Below, piece after piece: positions 16,654-25,548 of a stretch of DNA of 64,000 nucleotides (position 1 is the first letter of the stretch; every line of letters begins with the position of its first letter). The stretch is from Terrimonas pollutisoli. Its GTDB lineage: Bacteria > Bacteroidota > Bacteroidia > Chitinophagales > Chitinophagaceae. Below the pieces are notes generated by a model. The model was not told the origin of the DNA, did no database searches, and saw only the letters and a program-made list of their open reading frames with translations. A program made the translations under genes and the position numbers. The DNA lies in the NCBI RefSeq assembly GCF_029360765.1, contig NZ_JARKNA010000012.1:95131-159130 (forward strand). Reading direction: 5' to 3'.

Positions 16654-17641
16654 TATTTCGCTACTATTATGCGACATCATCAGCCAGGCCCAGGAGGAAA
16701 AACAAAAAGAGCGACAGAAGTTTGAATTTGTAAAACAAAGAGATATTTCAAAGACTTACCCTGCTTCCGGCAACAAGCTGTCCATAGATAATCATTTTGG
16801 CAATGTAAAATTTGTCGGCTGGGATAAGAACGAGATTAAAGTAGATATACATATCGCAGCAAGCTCCAACCAGCAGGACTTTGCCCAAAAAATATTTGAT
16901 GCGATTACAGTTTCCGATAAACAACAGGGAAATGAAATACAGTTTAAAACAATTATTGACAGTAAAGATGGCAAGAATGACAACTGTAAGAATTGCAAAT
17001 CCAGCATGAGCATCGACTACGAAGTGCACTTGCCTGTGTCTGTTGCATTATCGGTTGAAAACAATTTTGGTAATACCGAAATCCCCGATTATACCGGATC
17101 TGTTTCTATCAAAAACAAATTCGGCAACCTGGCTGCGGGCTCATTAAGCAATGCAAAAGATATCGTAATAGAATTTGGAAAAGCAAACATAAAAAATGTT
17201 TCCAATGTTGATGCGACATTCAAATTTTCCAAGGTTGGGATTGCAAATTTATCCGGCAACAATGAAATACAACTCGAGTTTTGTGATGACACGAAGATCA
17301 GCCTTGATGATAATTTATCTTCACTAAAGATGAGTGAGTCTTATAGCACGGTGAATCTTAAACCGGGCAACCTTTCCGCCAGCTATTCGATTGCGACCAG
17401 CTTTGGAAGTGTAATTGATCGCAGCAATGCATCTATAAGACGCACCGATACGCCTGACAAATATGGTCCCGATTCAAATAAAAGTTATGAAGGAAAATCG
17501 GGTAACGGCTCAGCTAAAATTGAGATCAAATCCAGTTTTGGCAAGATCATCGTCGGCGAACCAACCGCTGAAGATTTAAAAGACAACAGCAATAAAAATA
17601 AGAACAAGAATAAGTCAAAGGGTGGCGTGGTTCATTTGTAA
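16625..17641 (+). CDS. Secreted DUF4097-type beta-helix protein
   Basis: A protein of 338 residues: signal peptide (IIIPAFSISLLLCDIISQA), then a long run of repeats containing the FGN or FGK element (DNHFGNVKFVGW, ENNFGNTEIPDY, KNKFGNLAAGSL, IEFGKANIKNV, TSFGSVIDRS, KSSFGKIIVGE). That spacing is typical of DUF4097-like parallel beta-strand repeat proteins. The C-terminal tail is Lys/Asn-rich. It is the third gene of the sigma/anti-sigma operon, so it may be a target or part of an envelope-sensing unit. A strong terminator follows. Confidence 0.82.
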   Translation: MKRIIIPAFSISLLLCDIISQAQEEKQKERQKFEFVKQRDISKTYPASGNKLSIDNHFGNVKFVGWDKNEIKVDIHIAASSNQQDFAQKIFDAITVSDKQQGNEIQFKTIIDSKDGKNDNCKNCKSSMSIDYEVHLPVSVALSVENNFGNTEIPDYTGSVSIKNKFGNLAAGSLSNAKDIVIEFGKANIKNVSNVDATFKFSKVGIANLSGNNEIQLEFCDDTKISLDDNLSSLKMSESYSTVNLKPGNLSASYSIATSFGSVIDRSNASIRRTDTPDKYGPDSNKSYEGKSGNGSAKIEIKSSFGKIIVGEPTAEDLKDNSNKNKNKNKSKGGVVHL

Positions 17642-17667
17642 AACTAACCAGTTTCTTTTATAGACAG

Positions 17668-17691
17668 GCCCGGGTATTTCCCGGGCTTTTT
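17668..17691 (+). terminator. Rho-independent terminator of the sigma-factor operon
   Basis: A perfect GC-rich stem gcccggg / cccgggc with a 5-base loop, followed by TTTTTATTT. Confidence 0.88.
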
Positions 17692-17794
17692 ATTTATCAC
17701 TTGTGGCACTTCAATCATTCTTTTTTGCAATTCAGACAAACCGGATTTGACATGCTTCAGTTACACAATTAGCTTCGGGAAAAATAAATGCAAA

Positions 17795-18196
17795 ATGAAA
17801 AAAATAATTTTATTGTTGTTTATAACATTAATAACAGGCATTGGCCTTTACGCACAAGAAGCAAAACCTGAAGCTGGTAAACAATTCATGCAAATCAACA
17901 CTGTTGAGTCGGTAGTGTCTGGCGGCCTGGGTCGCTCTAAAATGATTGTAACAAATCCCGATGGTTCACAAAAGGAATCGGATTTGGAAAACCTCTTCAG
18001 TATGACGGGAATCAACTTTAAAAACATAAAGGAGAATGAAGATAAACTCGTAAGAACATTGAAACAGTATACGGATGATGGCTGGAAACTCGATCATGTG
18101 ACGTCCCTGACACTCAGCCAGAACGATAGTGGCGCCGGTGGCATCTTTATGACCCGTTATCTTCTGTCAAAGCCCCTGGAGAAAAAAGCTTTTTGA
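17795..18196 (+). CDS. Small secreted protein of unknown function
   Basis: A protein of 133 residues with a clear signal peptide (MKKIILLLFITLITGIGLYA, cleavage after YAQ). The mature part contains QFMQINTVESVVSGGLGRSK and a C-terminal stretch YTDDGWKLDHVTSLTLS that resembles the beta-alpha pattern of short periplasmic DUF4177-like domains. The ATG at 17795 lies directly before the signal peptide; the upstream ATG at 17747 is not needed. It is a single gene between two terminators. No function assigned. Confidence 0.75.
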   Translation: MKKIILLLFITLITGIGLYAQEAKPEAGKQFMQINTVESVVSGGLGRSKMIVTNPDGSQKESDLENLFSMTGINFKNIKENEDKLVRTLKQYTDDGWKLDHVTSLTLSQNDSGAGGIFMTRYLLSKPLEKKAF

Positions 18197-18230
18197 GTAA
18201 AAACATTATTCCTGAAAATCTACAAGCAAT

Positions 18231-18275
18231 AATGGGTGTGCTTATCTGTTCAGGATAGCACACCCATTATTTTTT
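18231..18275 (+). terminator. Rho-independent terminator
   Basis: A perfect 12-bp stem (aatgggtgtgct / agcacacccatt) with a 14-base loop, followed by ATTTTTT. It ends the small secreted protein gene. Confidence 0.88.
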
Positions 18276-18290
18276 AAAATATCTTATCAA

Positions 18291-18542
18291 TTAATTATTC
18301 ATAGCTGAACTAAAGAACCCCTGGTCAGCCAAAACATTTTCTGGCGTGGTATAATTGAGAAGGCTGTTTTGGATGATACCGGCCAACTCGTCGCGGTTCA
18401 TACAAAATGCAGCATTGATCAGGGAAAGTTTGTAAGAATTGATCTTCAAAAAAGCTAAACGGGAAGTTTGTGTAATGTGGTCGTCTGTGAAATGAAACTC
18501 ATCGGCGATATGCGCCTGGTCATTGGGGTAAAGATTGCTCAT
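18291..18542 (-). CDS. Small hypothetical protein
   Basis: A protein of 83 residues with balanced composition (SNLYPNDQAHIADEFHFTDD, then FLKINSYKLSLINAAFCMN and RDELAGIIQNSLLNYTTPEN). It is predicted mixed helix without signal peptide or membrane segment. The opposite strand shows no competing frame. It is the only gene between the terminator at 18275 and the transglutaminase gene. Similarity to known families is not recognised; confidence rests on residue composition only. Confidence 0.5.
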   Translation of the reverse strand: MSNLYPNDQAHIADEFHFTDDHITQTSRLAFLKINSYKLSLINAAFCMNRDELAGIIQNSLLNYTTPENVLADQGFFSSAMNN

Positions 18543-18712
18543 AAAACAGATATTGGTTTTACAAATATTGGATATTTTCTAAACGGAAGATAGGGTAAAA
18601 AATTGTTCAGTGTGAAAATAATGAATGAATTATTGTGGCTAGCAGATTGAAAATCTATTATTTAGGGGTTACTTCCAAACACAAAACTGAATCTGGATCA
18701 ATAAAGGCAAGG

Positions 18713-19753
18713 TTATTCAACCTTATTGGCGATCGCCAGTTCAGTTGTCTTTTTTATACTCAACTTATACCGAAGAACAATATCATCGTTGTATAAAATG
18801 TACAACCATTGAATGGTCGGTGAGTTGACAACATAAGAATAGTTTGTTTTCATGCCTACACCGTTTAGTGGTATTAACAAAGCCGAAGTGGTGGTTGAAT
18901 AGAGGGTTGTGTCGAGAAAAGGATCACTGCTTACACTCATGTCTTTTAGAGCATCCGATGTTTCAAGTTGCAATTGAAGTGTATCACCAAGCGATGCTTC
19001 GATTACGCCTCTTTCCGGCAGGTAGGCTGTTATTTGATATTTGGAAAACGATTTTTGCTTAAATGGTGAGTGGCGAAACTCCGGCATTAGCGGTGGATCA
19101 TCCATCAATGTCCACCGAAGATCATCCGGGTAGTGTTCACGAATGAACTGTTCCGGCGCCGTTAAAAAATATTGTTCGTCCAACTGTCGAACAAAGTCAT
19201 TGCCATGCCAGCTGATATAACCGCTTGCCCAGGTTACATCTAATAATTTCCATACACTGTCGATCAGCACTGCATTCCAGGAATGATTGGGCCTGAATCG
19301 CTGAATGCGTTTGGTAGACTCCGTACGGGCATATCCATGAATCACTTCAGCTTGTATGCCGCTGTAGCTGCACAGTGTTTTAAAAAGCCGGGCATAGCCG
19401 TCGCATACGGCGACTCTTTCATCCAATACATTTTCAGCTACCCTTTCATCCAGTGGTTTTAGTGCTGCGGTATCATTGCCATCATCCTCAATAACCGGTA
19501 TTGCTGTCCTTCTGCGGAAACGTGAAGGAACGGATGGCCTCGTTCTGTAATCAATGTTGGCGGTGATCCAGTAAAAAATGGCTTTTACTTTTTCCAGATC
19601 GGTGGTACAATTCAATGTCAACTCCTGTGCTAGCCCTTCTGGAGTGATAACAGTATTTTGTTTCTTTTTTTCTTTTCCATTCTTATCCTGCAAACTCTGT
19701 GAAAAGGCAGAATAGGAAATAAGGATAAGACCCAAAAAGATGCTTCGCTTCAT
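18713..19753 (-). CDS. Secreted transglutaminase-like protein
   Basis: A protein of 346 residues with a signal peptide (SIFLGLILISYSAFS). The transglutaminase-like cysteine protease core shows all three catalytic positions: Cys in ERVAVCDGYARLFKTLC, His in RPNHSWNAVLID and Asp in WKLLDVTWASG. The C-terminal third is beta-rich (LQLQLETSDALKDMSVSSD), as in Bacteroidota proteins with a KinB-signal or Ig-like module after the core. It may cleave or cross-link peptides outside the cytoplasm, but substrates are unknown. Confidence 0.86.
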   Translation of the reverse strand: MKRSIFLGLILISYSAFSQSLQDKNGKEKKKQNTVITPEGLAQELTLNCTTDLEKVKAIFYWITANIDYRTRPSVPSRFRRRTAIPVIEDDGNDTAALKPLDERVAENVLDERVAVCDGYARLFKTLCSYSGIQAEVIHGYARTESTKRIQRFRPNHSWNAVLIDSVWKLLDVTWASGYISWHGNDFVRQLDEQYFLTAPEQFIREHYPDDLRWTLMDDPPLMPEFRHSPFKQKSFSKYQITAYLPERGVIEASLGDTLQLQLETSDALKDMSVSSDPFLDTTLYSTTTSALLIPLNGVGMKTNYSYVVNSPTIQWLYILYNDDIVLRYKLSIKKTTELAIANKVE

Positions 19754-19821
19754 AAACGAGGAGTAACCATTATAAAGTTACAATTTATCAGCATCTCCCG
19801 ATGAATGGTAAACCGGCTCGG

Positions 19822-20931
19822 TTATTTTTTCTTAGATCTGTCAATCACATCCAACAAGCCTCCCCTGGTTTTATCAAGGGTGAGCTCCCAAAACATAATG
19901 CCTTTTAAGCCTTTGTCGATAGCATACTTTGTTTTTGCTTCGATAGAAACCGGATCGTCAAAGGTGGCAAATGTTTTTTTAGCCATGTTGTACGCATATG
20001 CTGCCCCTGAAATGGTATCCCTGTAAAAAACAAAACCGTCGTCTTTAGAAAGACGGCTATCGAACTGCCGGTAAGAAATAAAACTTTTGAACTTACCCGG
20101 CTGATATAAACCATTATTCACCGAATCTACATTTTCCCATGTACGGGCATAAAAGGCCGCCCCGATCACAATTTTATTGGCCGGCACACCCAGGGATGTC
20201 AGGTAAGTTATTGCGTTATCAGCAGACTCGACCTGTTCAGGAGTTGAATACAGGGGTGTGTGATGCCCGGTTCTTGTACTATATCCATTTACCAGGTCAT
20301 AACTCATCAGGTTTACATAATCCACCACCGGCATTACTTCCTTCCAGTCAATCGACTCCTGTAAAAATTTTGGAAATCCTCCTGCCGCAAAACTGATATC
20401 ATGTTTGTTTCCCAAACTATTCCGCAGATCCTTTACGAGAGCGGTAAAGTTGGCTTTATCTTCTAACTTAAAAGCATGTCCCGGATGACCCTCTATTGCA
20501 GGGTACTCCCAATCAAGATCAATACCATCTGTTTTAAAATAATCGTTGACTTCTTTCACGGAACGGGCAAATGCTTTTCTGCCCTCATCGGTTGAAAAAA
20601 CCGGTGAACAAAATTCACAACCTCCCCAGCCTCCGAGAGATAATAATACCTTCAATTTGGTGTTCTTTTTTTTCAATGAAACGAGTTTCCTGATTGTTGC
20701 AGAATCGCCTTTGTTGTCAACATTCAACCGGTTTCCCTTGAGATGACAGAAACTATAAATGATATGCGTCAGTTTTTCTACGGGGTAATTGTCAATAGTT
20801 GTATTGTCGCCCGAGTAATAAGCAATCACTGCCAATTCATTTCTGTCATCACCGGGTGAGTTTTTTATAAAGGCAAAAAGGAAAAGCGATATAAACATCA
20901 ATGCCGTTAGCCAATAAACTATCTTTTTCAT
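19822..20931 (-). CDS. Glycoside hydrolase family 18 (chitinase-like)
   Basis: A protein of 369 residues with an N-terminal signal peptide or anchor (IVYWLTALMFISLFLFAFI). The GH18 TIM barrel shows KVLLSLGGWGGCEFCSP and the catalytic DGIDLDWEYP with the proton-donor Glu, then VDYVNLMSYDLVNGYSTRTG. The domain spans nearly the whole protein and no chitin-binding module is attached. GH18 enzymes hydrolyse beta-1,4-linked GlcNAc polymers, so chitin or its fragments are the likely substrate, consistent with the two deacetylase genes in the window. Confidence 0.92.
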   Translation of the reverse strand: MKKIVYWLTALMFISLFLFAFIKNSPGDDRNELAVIAYYSGDNTTIDNYPVEKLTHIIYSFCHLKGNRLNVDNKGDSATIRKLVSLKKKNTKLKVLLSLGGWGGCEFCSPVFSTDEGRKAFARSVKEVNDYFKTDGIDLDWEYPAIEGHPGHAFKLEDKANFTALVKDLRNSLGNKHDISFAAGGFPKFLQESIDWKEVMPVVDYVNLMSYDLVNGYSTRTGHHTPLYSTPEQVESADNAITYLTSLGVPANKIVIGAAFYARTWENVDSVNNGLYQPGKFKSFISYRQFDSRLSKDDGFVFYRDTISGAAYAYNMAKKTFATFDDPVSIEAKTKYAIDKGLKGIMFWELTLDKTRGGLLDVIDRSKKK

Positions 20932-20971
20932 CCGTACAGTTTTATAGGAGCCAATTTAATTCAAAAACCAA

Positions 20972-21316
20972 CTATGCGTTCGGAAAATATTTTTTTACGA
21001 GGGTAGCCGGTGCAACGGTTTTCCATGCGGTAGTCAATGCGTCAACCAACATTGCCTTTTTGACCTTTTTTAAATTGATCATGGTCCAACCCTGGCGGCC
21101 CCAGCCGCCTGGAACTGGATAAATGACTGTTGTGTCAAAGGCACAAAAAACCGATTGATCAACCAGGGAAAGTTTTATCACCATTACATGTTTGCCGACA
21201 TGCAGGACAGCCAGCACTTTGTTCCTGATACGAAAGTCAGGCTTTTCAAAATGAGATTTTTCTTCCACTTCAGGAAGAGAAAGAGCTAGTTGCCTGGCTG
21301 CAGGAAGAGAAATCAT
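20972..21316 (-). CDS. MmcQ/YjbR family protein
   Basis: A protein of 114 residues of the YjbR/MmcQ family (CyaY-like fold). It opens with ISLPAARQLALSLPEVEEK, followed by HFEKPDFRIRNKVLAVLHVG and the conserved WGRQGWTMINL towards the end. DNA binding has been proposed for the family but is not settled. The gene lies between the GH18 and hemJ genes, transcribed in the same direction. Role in this organism unknown. Confidence 0.88.
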   Translation of the reverse strand: MISLPAARQLALSLPEVEEKSHFEKPDFRIRNKVLAVLHVGKHVMVIKLSLVDQSVFCAFDTTVIYPVPGGWGRQGWTMINLKKVKKAMLVDALTTAWKTVAPATLVKKYFPNA

Positions 21317-21405
21317 TTTATCGTGGATTAATTTATTTAACTAAACCAGTGGAATAGGGGTCGATTCTCAGCAAACACTTATCGAATGGGCGGTCTCACA
21401 ACTTT

Positions 21406-21933
21406 CTATCTACCTGCCCTGAGCAGTTTATAAATCTTTATTGCTGACATCAGCAATACCACAAAAAGAATCAGCCCCACCAGTCCCCAAACAAAACTGA
21501 GATTTTGCTTAACCACAACAAGCATTACAACTGCAACCAGAAATATTGTAGCTACTTCATTCCAGATCCGCAATTGCTGTGAACTGTACCTGAACTTTCC
21601 CTCACTCTGTTGTTTATAAATTGCATGTAATGAAAAATGATAAATATATAAGCCAAGGACAAAACAAAGTTTGATCAGCAGCCATTGTGGAAACGAATCA
21701 AACAAATAAAACAGCCAACCGCCGAGAACAAGTGTAAGGATTGCCGAGGGCCATGTGATGCCGAACCATAATCTTTTTATCATTATGGCAAACTGCTTTT
21801 GCAAAATACTTTTTTCGGGTTCAGTCTTTTCATTAGCCTCGGTGTTATAAATAAACAATCTTACGATGTAAAACATCCCGCTAAACCAGGTAACGATAAA
21901 AATAATATGCAGGGCTTTTATGTACAGGTACAT
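21406..21933 (-). CDS. hemJ: Protoporphyrinogen IX oxidase HemJ
   Basis: A protein of 175 residues with four hydrophobic segments, the usual HemJ (UPF0093) size and topology. Family marks are YIKALHIIFIVTWFSGMFYI with the conserved His in helix 1, the Arg-Leu of RLFIYNTEA, and FSLHAIYKQQSEGKFRYSS. HemJ oxidises protoporphyrinogen IX to protoporphyrin IX in the inner membrane. It is encoded next to hemH in the same direction and no hemG or hemY is seen in the cluster, so it likely supplies this step. Confidence 0.9.
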   Translation of the reverse strand: MYLYIKALHIIFIVTWFSGMFYIVRLFIYNTEANEKTEPEKSILQKQFAIMIKRLWFGITWPSAILTLVLGGWLFYLFDSFPQWLLIKLCFVLGLYIYHFSLHAIYKQQSEGKFRYSSQQLRIWNEVATIFLVAVVMLVVVKQNLSFVWGLVGLILFVVLLMSAIKIYKLLRAGR

Positions 21934-21938
21934 GAAAG

Positions 21939-21990
21939 AGGTTTAAAGTTTAAAAGTTCAAGGTTTAAAGTTTATCAGGCGTTGAAGTAT
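21939..21990. repeat. AT-rich tandem repeat of tttaaagttta
   Basis: The sequence gtttaaagttta-like occurs twice with a short spacer, and a related run (cttaaacccttaaac) follows near 22025. It fills the space between the hemJ start and the hemH end. Slippage-prone repeats of this kind are common between genes in Bacteroidota; no function visible. Confidence 0.5.
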
Positions 21991-22044
21991 GTGTTGGTGC
22001 GAACACAATTTTAACTATTAAACAAACTTAAACCCTTAAACTCG

Positions 22045-23088
22045 TCAGGCTAACAACATGTCCTTTTTACCGCTATTGATTTCCTCCACCCAGTTCTTCA
22101 ATGTAGAAACCCATAACGGATGTGTATTTAAACAAGGGATCATTTTATAAGACTCACCGCCAGCCTGCATGAAAACCTCTTTGCCTCTTTCCTCTATTTC
22201 TTCCAGTGTTTCCAGGCAATCACTCACGAAAGCGGGACAAAGTATCAGCAATTTTTTTATCCCTTCTTTTGGCATTTGCTCCAGGCGAATATCTGTAAAG
22301 GGCTCCAGCCATCCTTTGCCCAGCCGGGATTGAAAAGATATACTGTATCCATCAGCGGGCACAGTCAATTGTTGCATCACCAATTTTGTTGTTTCAAAGA
22401 CTTGCCGCTTATAACATGTAGAGTATCCTGCCGATCCAGGAACACACTCTCCATTGGTAGCAACACATTTTTGCAGCGAGACAGGATCATTTCTGTGGAT
22501 ATGCCTGGCCGGAATACCATGATAGCTGAATAAGATATGATCATAGGGCTGGTCAAGATAAGGCCTGATATTTTCTGCTAAGGCATTGATGTAAGAAGGT
22601 TCATCAAAAAAAGGTTTGATAAACCGAAGACTAAACGGATATTTTTTTTCGCGGTGCGTTTTTTTGGCGTGTTCGACAGCAGTTTCGTAAGAAGACATGG
22701 CATAATGCGGATACAACGGCACAGCTATTACTTCTTCCAATGCTGGCTCTCTTTTGAGCAATTCATCAAATCCCCTGGCAGGTGTCAGGCTGCCATACCG
22801 CATCGCAATTTCTACAGGCTCACTGATCTGCTGCTGCAGTGCCTGCTGTAATTGTTTGGTGAGCACTACTAACGGTGATCCTTCTTTTGTCCAGATAGTT
22901 TTATAAGCTTCTGCAGACTTCGCCGCACGGAAAGGTGTGATAATTCCTTTCACCAATAACAAGCGAAGCAGCCACGGTTTATCGATCACTCTTTCATCCA
23001 TCAGGAATTCATCCAGGTAACGCTTTACATCTTTTACTTCTGTTGAATCCGGTGAACCTAAATTCATTAATAGTATGCCTCTCTTCAT
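22045..23088 (-). CDS. hemH: Ferrochelatase HemH
   Basis: A protein of 347 residues, normal for bacterial ferrochelatase, which inserts Fe2+ into protoporphyrin IX as the last step to haem b. It starts with RGILLMNLGSPDSTEVKDVK, has the active-site His in LFSYHGIPARH and the conserved SFQSRLGKGWLEPFTD. The cytoplasmic enzyme associates with the membrane. It precedes hemJ in the same direction and is divergent from hemA across 293 bases, so the two haem units share a control region. Confidence 0.96.
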   Translation of the reverse strand: MKRGILLMNLGSPDSTEVKDVKRYLDEFLMDERVIDKPWLLRLLLVKGIITPFRAAKSAEAYKTIWTKEGSPLVVLTKQLQQALQQQISEPVEIAMRYGSLTPARGFDELLKREPALEEVIAVPLYPHYAMSSYETAVEHAKKTHREKKYPFSLRFIKPFFDEPSYINALAENIRPYLDQPYDHILFSYHGIPARHIHRNDPVSLQKCVATNGECVPGSAGYSTCYKRQVFETTKLVMQQLTVPADGYSISFQSRLGKGWLEPFTDIRLEQMPKEGIKKLLILCPAFVSDCLETLEEIEERGKEVFMQAGGESYKMIPCLNTHPLWVSTLKNWVEEINSGKKDMLLA

Positions 23089-23112
23089 AATTCAAAACCG
23101 ATTATAAGTGGG

Positions 23113-23120
23113 CAAAGGTA
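23113..23120 (-). promoter_or_regulatory. Putative -7 element for hemH
   Basis: On the minus strand this reads TACCTTTG, a full match to TAnnTTTG, 24 bases before the hemH start. No clear -33 partner was seen. Confidence 0.42.
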
Positions 23121-23347
23121 ATTACTCTGTTTAAACAGTGAGTTGTGGAAAGCGAATAGCAAAGAATATTTTTGTTGCGGCAGGCAACGGTGCATTTGCT
23201 ATTTCCGTTTATACTCCGCAATTCACTTCCCTGATTTTGCGAAATAATTCATACGATAATTGTCAGCTCTCATCCTGATTTTTATCAATTCATGACTAAA
23301 ATGACATTGCAATGACAGTATTTTTCGCAACTTGGGGATGTCAACGG

Positions 23348-23355
23348 TATTTTTG
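23348..23355 (+). promoter_or_regulatory. Putative -7 element for the hemA operon
   Basis: TATTTTTG matches TAnnTTTG, 26 bases upstream of the hemA ATG. The upstream spacer is T-rich (tttttc at 23321) but lacks an exact TTTG at the expected distance, so support is limited. Confidence 0.35.
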
Positions 23356-23381
23356 CACAACCATTTAAGCGACATAAGATA

Positions 23382-24620
23382 ATGACTGCACACCGGGCCA
23401 CTGACATATCAAAGTTTTATGCGATAGGGATCAACTACAAGAAAAGTAATGCCACCACCCGTGGTTTATTTGCTATCAGCCCTGAACAATATGCGGCTGC
23501 ACTTGAAATGGCTCCCGGGTATGGGCTGAATGAATTGTTTATTCTTTCCACCTGTAATCGTACCGAGGTGTATGGTTTTGCTGATAATGCACAACAACTC
23601 ATCAACCTGCTTTGCTCACAAACAAAGGGAGATTTCAATACGTTTAATGATCTGGCTTATATCAAACATGGCAAGCAGGCCATCCAGCATTTATTTGATG
23701 TAAGCGCCGGTCTCGATTCGCAGATATTAGGTGATTACGAAATTGTGGGACAGATCAAAGCTGCGGTGAAATTTGCAAAGCAACATGGTTTTATCGGAAC
23801 ATTTTTAGAACGATTATTCAATGCTGTATTGCAATCATCGAAGGCTATAAAAAATGAAACTGCCATCAGCGGCGGCACCATTTCTGTTTCGTTTGCGGCG
23901 GTTCAATATATCCGGGAAAAAGTATTGGATGTTGCAGGCAAAAAAATAATGTTGCTGGGTACAGGTAAGATTGGCCGCAATACCTGCAAAAACCTGGTGG
24001 ACTACCTGGATACAAAAAATATTACGCTTGTTAATCGTACTGAAGAGAAAGCGGCGGAACTGGCTGTTGAGCTCGGGCTGCAGCATGCACCGGTTGATGA
24101 ACTAGCGCAGCAAATAGAAAGCTCAGAAATTATCCTGGTTGCCACCAATGCATCAACGCCTACTATTCTTCACTCACATTTGGAAGGTAAGGGTGAAAAA
24201 CTGATCATCGACCTGTCTGTTCCTTACAACGTTGAGGATGCTGCCCAGGAGTTGCCCAATGTACACCTGGTAAATATTGATGACCTGTCGAAAATCAACG
24301 ACGAAACACTGGCAAAACGCAAGGCGGAAGTGCCAAAAGCAAAAAGCATTATCACGAAACATATGGCTGAATTCGCGGACTGGCTGATGATGCGCAAACA
24401 TGCTCCAATTTTAAAAGCGGTTAAAATAAAGCTGAAAGAAATTCATACCTCTCCATTATTTTCCAACTACACTACAACTGCTAATTTTGCCGGAAAGGAT
24501 CCCGATGAAAAAATTCAACGGGTGATAAATGGAATGGCATCAAAAATTCGTCTCCAAAATCAGGGTGGCTGTAATTATATTGAAGCGATCAATGAATTTA
24601 TAGCTTCCGAGGCAAGCTGA
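23382..24620 (+). CDS. hemA: Glutamyl-tRNA reductase HemA
   Basis: A protein of 412 residues that reduces glutamyl-tRNA(Glu) to glutamate-1-semialdehyde with NADPH, the committed step of C5-type tetrapyrrole synthesis. The catalytic Cys is C58 in LSTCNRTEVYG; a Rossmann motif follows (KIMLLGTGKIGRNTCKNL) and then the C-terminal dimerisation domain. It opens the plus-strand haem operon. hemC follows after one base, so the two are translationally linked. The C5 route agrees with hemL at the end of the operon and with no ALA synthase being present. Confidence 0.96.
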   Translation: MTAHRATDISKFYAIGINYKKSNATTRGLFAISPEQYAAALEMAPGYGLNELFILSTCNRTEVYGFADNAQQLINLLCSQTKGDFNTFNDLAYIKHGKQAIQHLFDVSAGLDSQILGDYEIVGQIKAAVKFAKQHGFIGTFLERLFNAVLQSSKAIKNETAISGGTISVSFAAVQYIREKVLDVAGKKIMLLGTGKIGRNTCKNLVDYLDTKNITLVNRTEEKAAELAVELGLQHAPVDELAQQIESSEIILVATNASTPTILHSHLEGKGEKLIIDLSVPYNVEDAAQELPNVHLVNIDDLSKINDETLAKRKAEVPKAKSIITKHMAEFADWLMMRKHAPILKAVKIKLKEIHTSPLFSNYTTTANFAGKDPDEKIQRVINGMASKIRLQNQGGCNYIEAINEFIASEAS

Positions 24621-24621
24621 A

Positions 24622-25548
24622 ATGACAAATAAGATTATTCGTATCGGCACAAGGGAAAGTCAATTAGCTGTGTGGCAAGCCACACAGGTTAAATCGCTTT
24701 TGGAGCGATATGGCTTCCCCTCTGAACTGGTGTATATAAAAAGCGAAGGCGATCTTGACCTCAAAACTCCGTTGTATGAAATGGGGGTACAAGGTATTTT
24801 CACCCGAAGCCTGGATGCTGCATTGTTAAGTGATAAAATTGATGTGGCTGTGCATTCAATGAAGGATGTGCCCACGCAATTGCCGAAAGGAATAATACAG
24901 GCGGCTGTGTTAAAACGTGGACCCGTGAATGATCTTTTGGTTTTTAAAACTGATGACCATTTTCTTCACGACGAAAATTATGTTGCCAATATTGCTACCA
25001 GCAGCTTACGTAGAAAAGCACAATGGCTAAACAGGTATCCGCATCACCAAATACATAATCTCCGCGGCAATGTTAATACAAGACTCCGCAAACTACATGA
25101 AGAAAATTGGGATGCAGCCATTTTTGCTCAGGCCGGTTTGGAACGGATCGATCTTCGTCCCGAAAATAGCCAGGTGATTGACTGGATGCTTCCCGCTCCG
25201 GCACAGGGAGCCATCATGGTTGTTTGCAGGAGCGATGATGAATATACTTATAAAGCCTGCCGTCATTTTAATGATGAGATGACCGCTTTATGTGCGAAAA
25301 TTGAAAGAGATTTTTTGCGGACATTAATGGGCGGCTGCTCCACTCCCATCAGCGCATTAGCTGTTGTGAAAGACAACCATATTTCTTTCAAAGGAAATAT
25401 CTTATCGCTGGATGGAAGTCAAAAAAAAGAAGTAGAAAAAATTGCAGTAATCAGTGATGCTGGTGATTTGGGCAATTTGGCCGGGAAGGAATTATTAGTA
25501 AGTGGCGGACGGAAAATATTGGAGGAGATACAGCATGCTGTCAAATAA
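24622..25548 (+). CDS. hemC: Porphobilinogen deaminase HemC
   Basis: A protein of 308 residues that polymerises four porphobilinogens to hydroxymethylbilane. The N-terminal IRIGTRESQLAVWQATQVK and the dipyrromethane-cofactor Cys in LMGGCSTPISALA are diagnostic, as is SLRRKAQWLNRYPH. Its stop overlaps the start of hemD by 14 bases, a tight operon arrangement. Confidence 0.96.
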   Translation: MTNKIIRIGTRESQLAVWQATQVKSLLERYGFPSELVYIKSEGDLDLKTPLYEMGVQGIFTRSLDAALLSDKIDVAVHSMKDVPTQLPKGIIQAAVLKRGPVNDLLVFKTDDHFLHDENYVANIATSSLRRKAQWLNRYPHHQIHNLRGNVNTRLRKLHEENWDAAIFAQAGLERIDLRPENSQVIDWMLPAPAQGAIMVVCRSDDEYTYKACRHFNDEMTALCAKIERDFLRTLMGGCSTPISALAVVKDNHISFKGNILSLDGSQKKEVEKIAVISDAGDLGNLAGKELLVSGGRKILEEIQHAVK

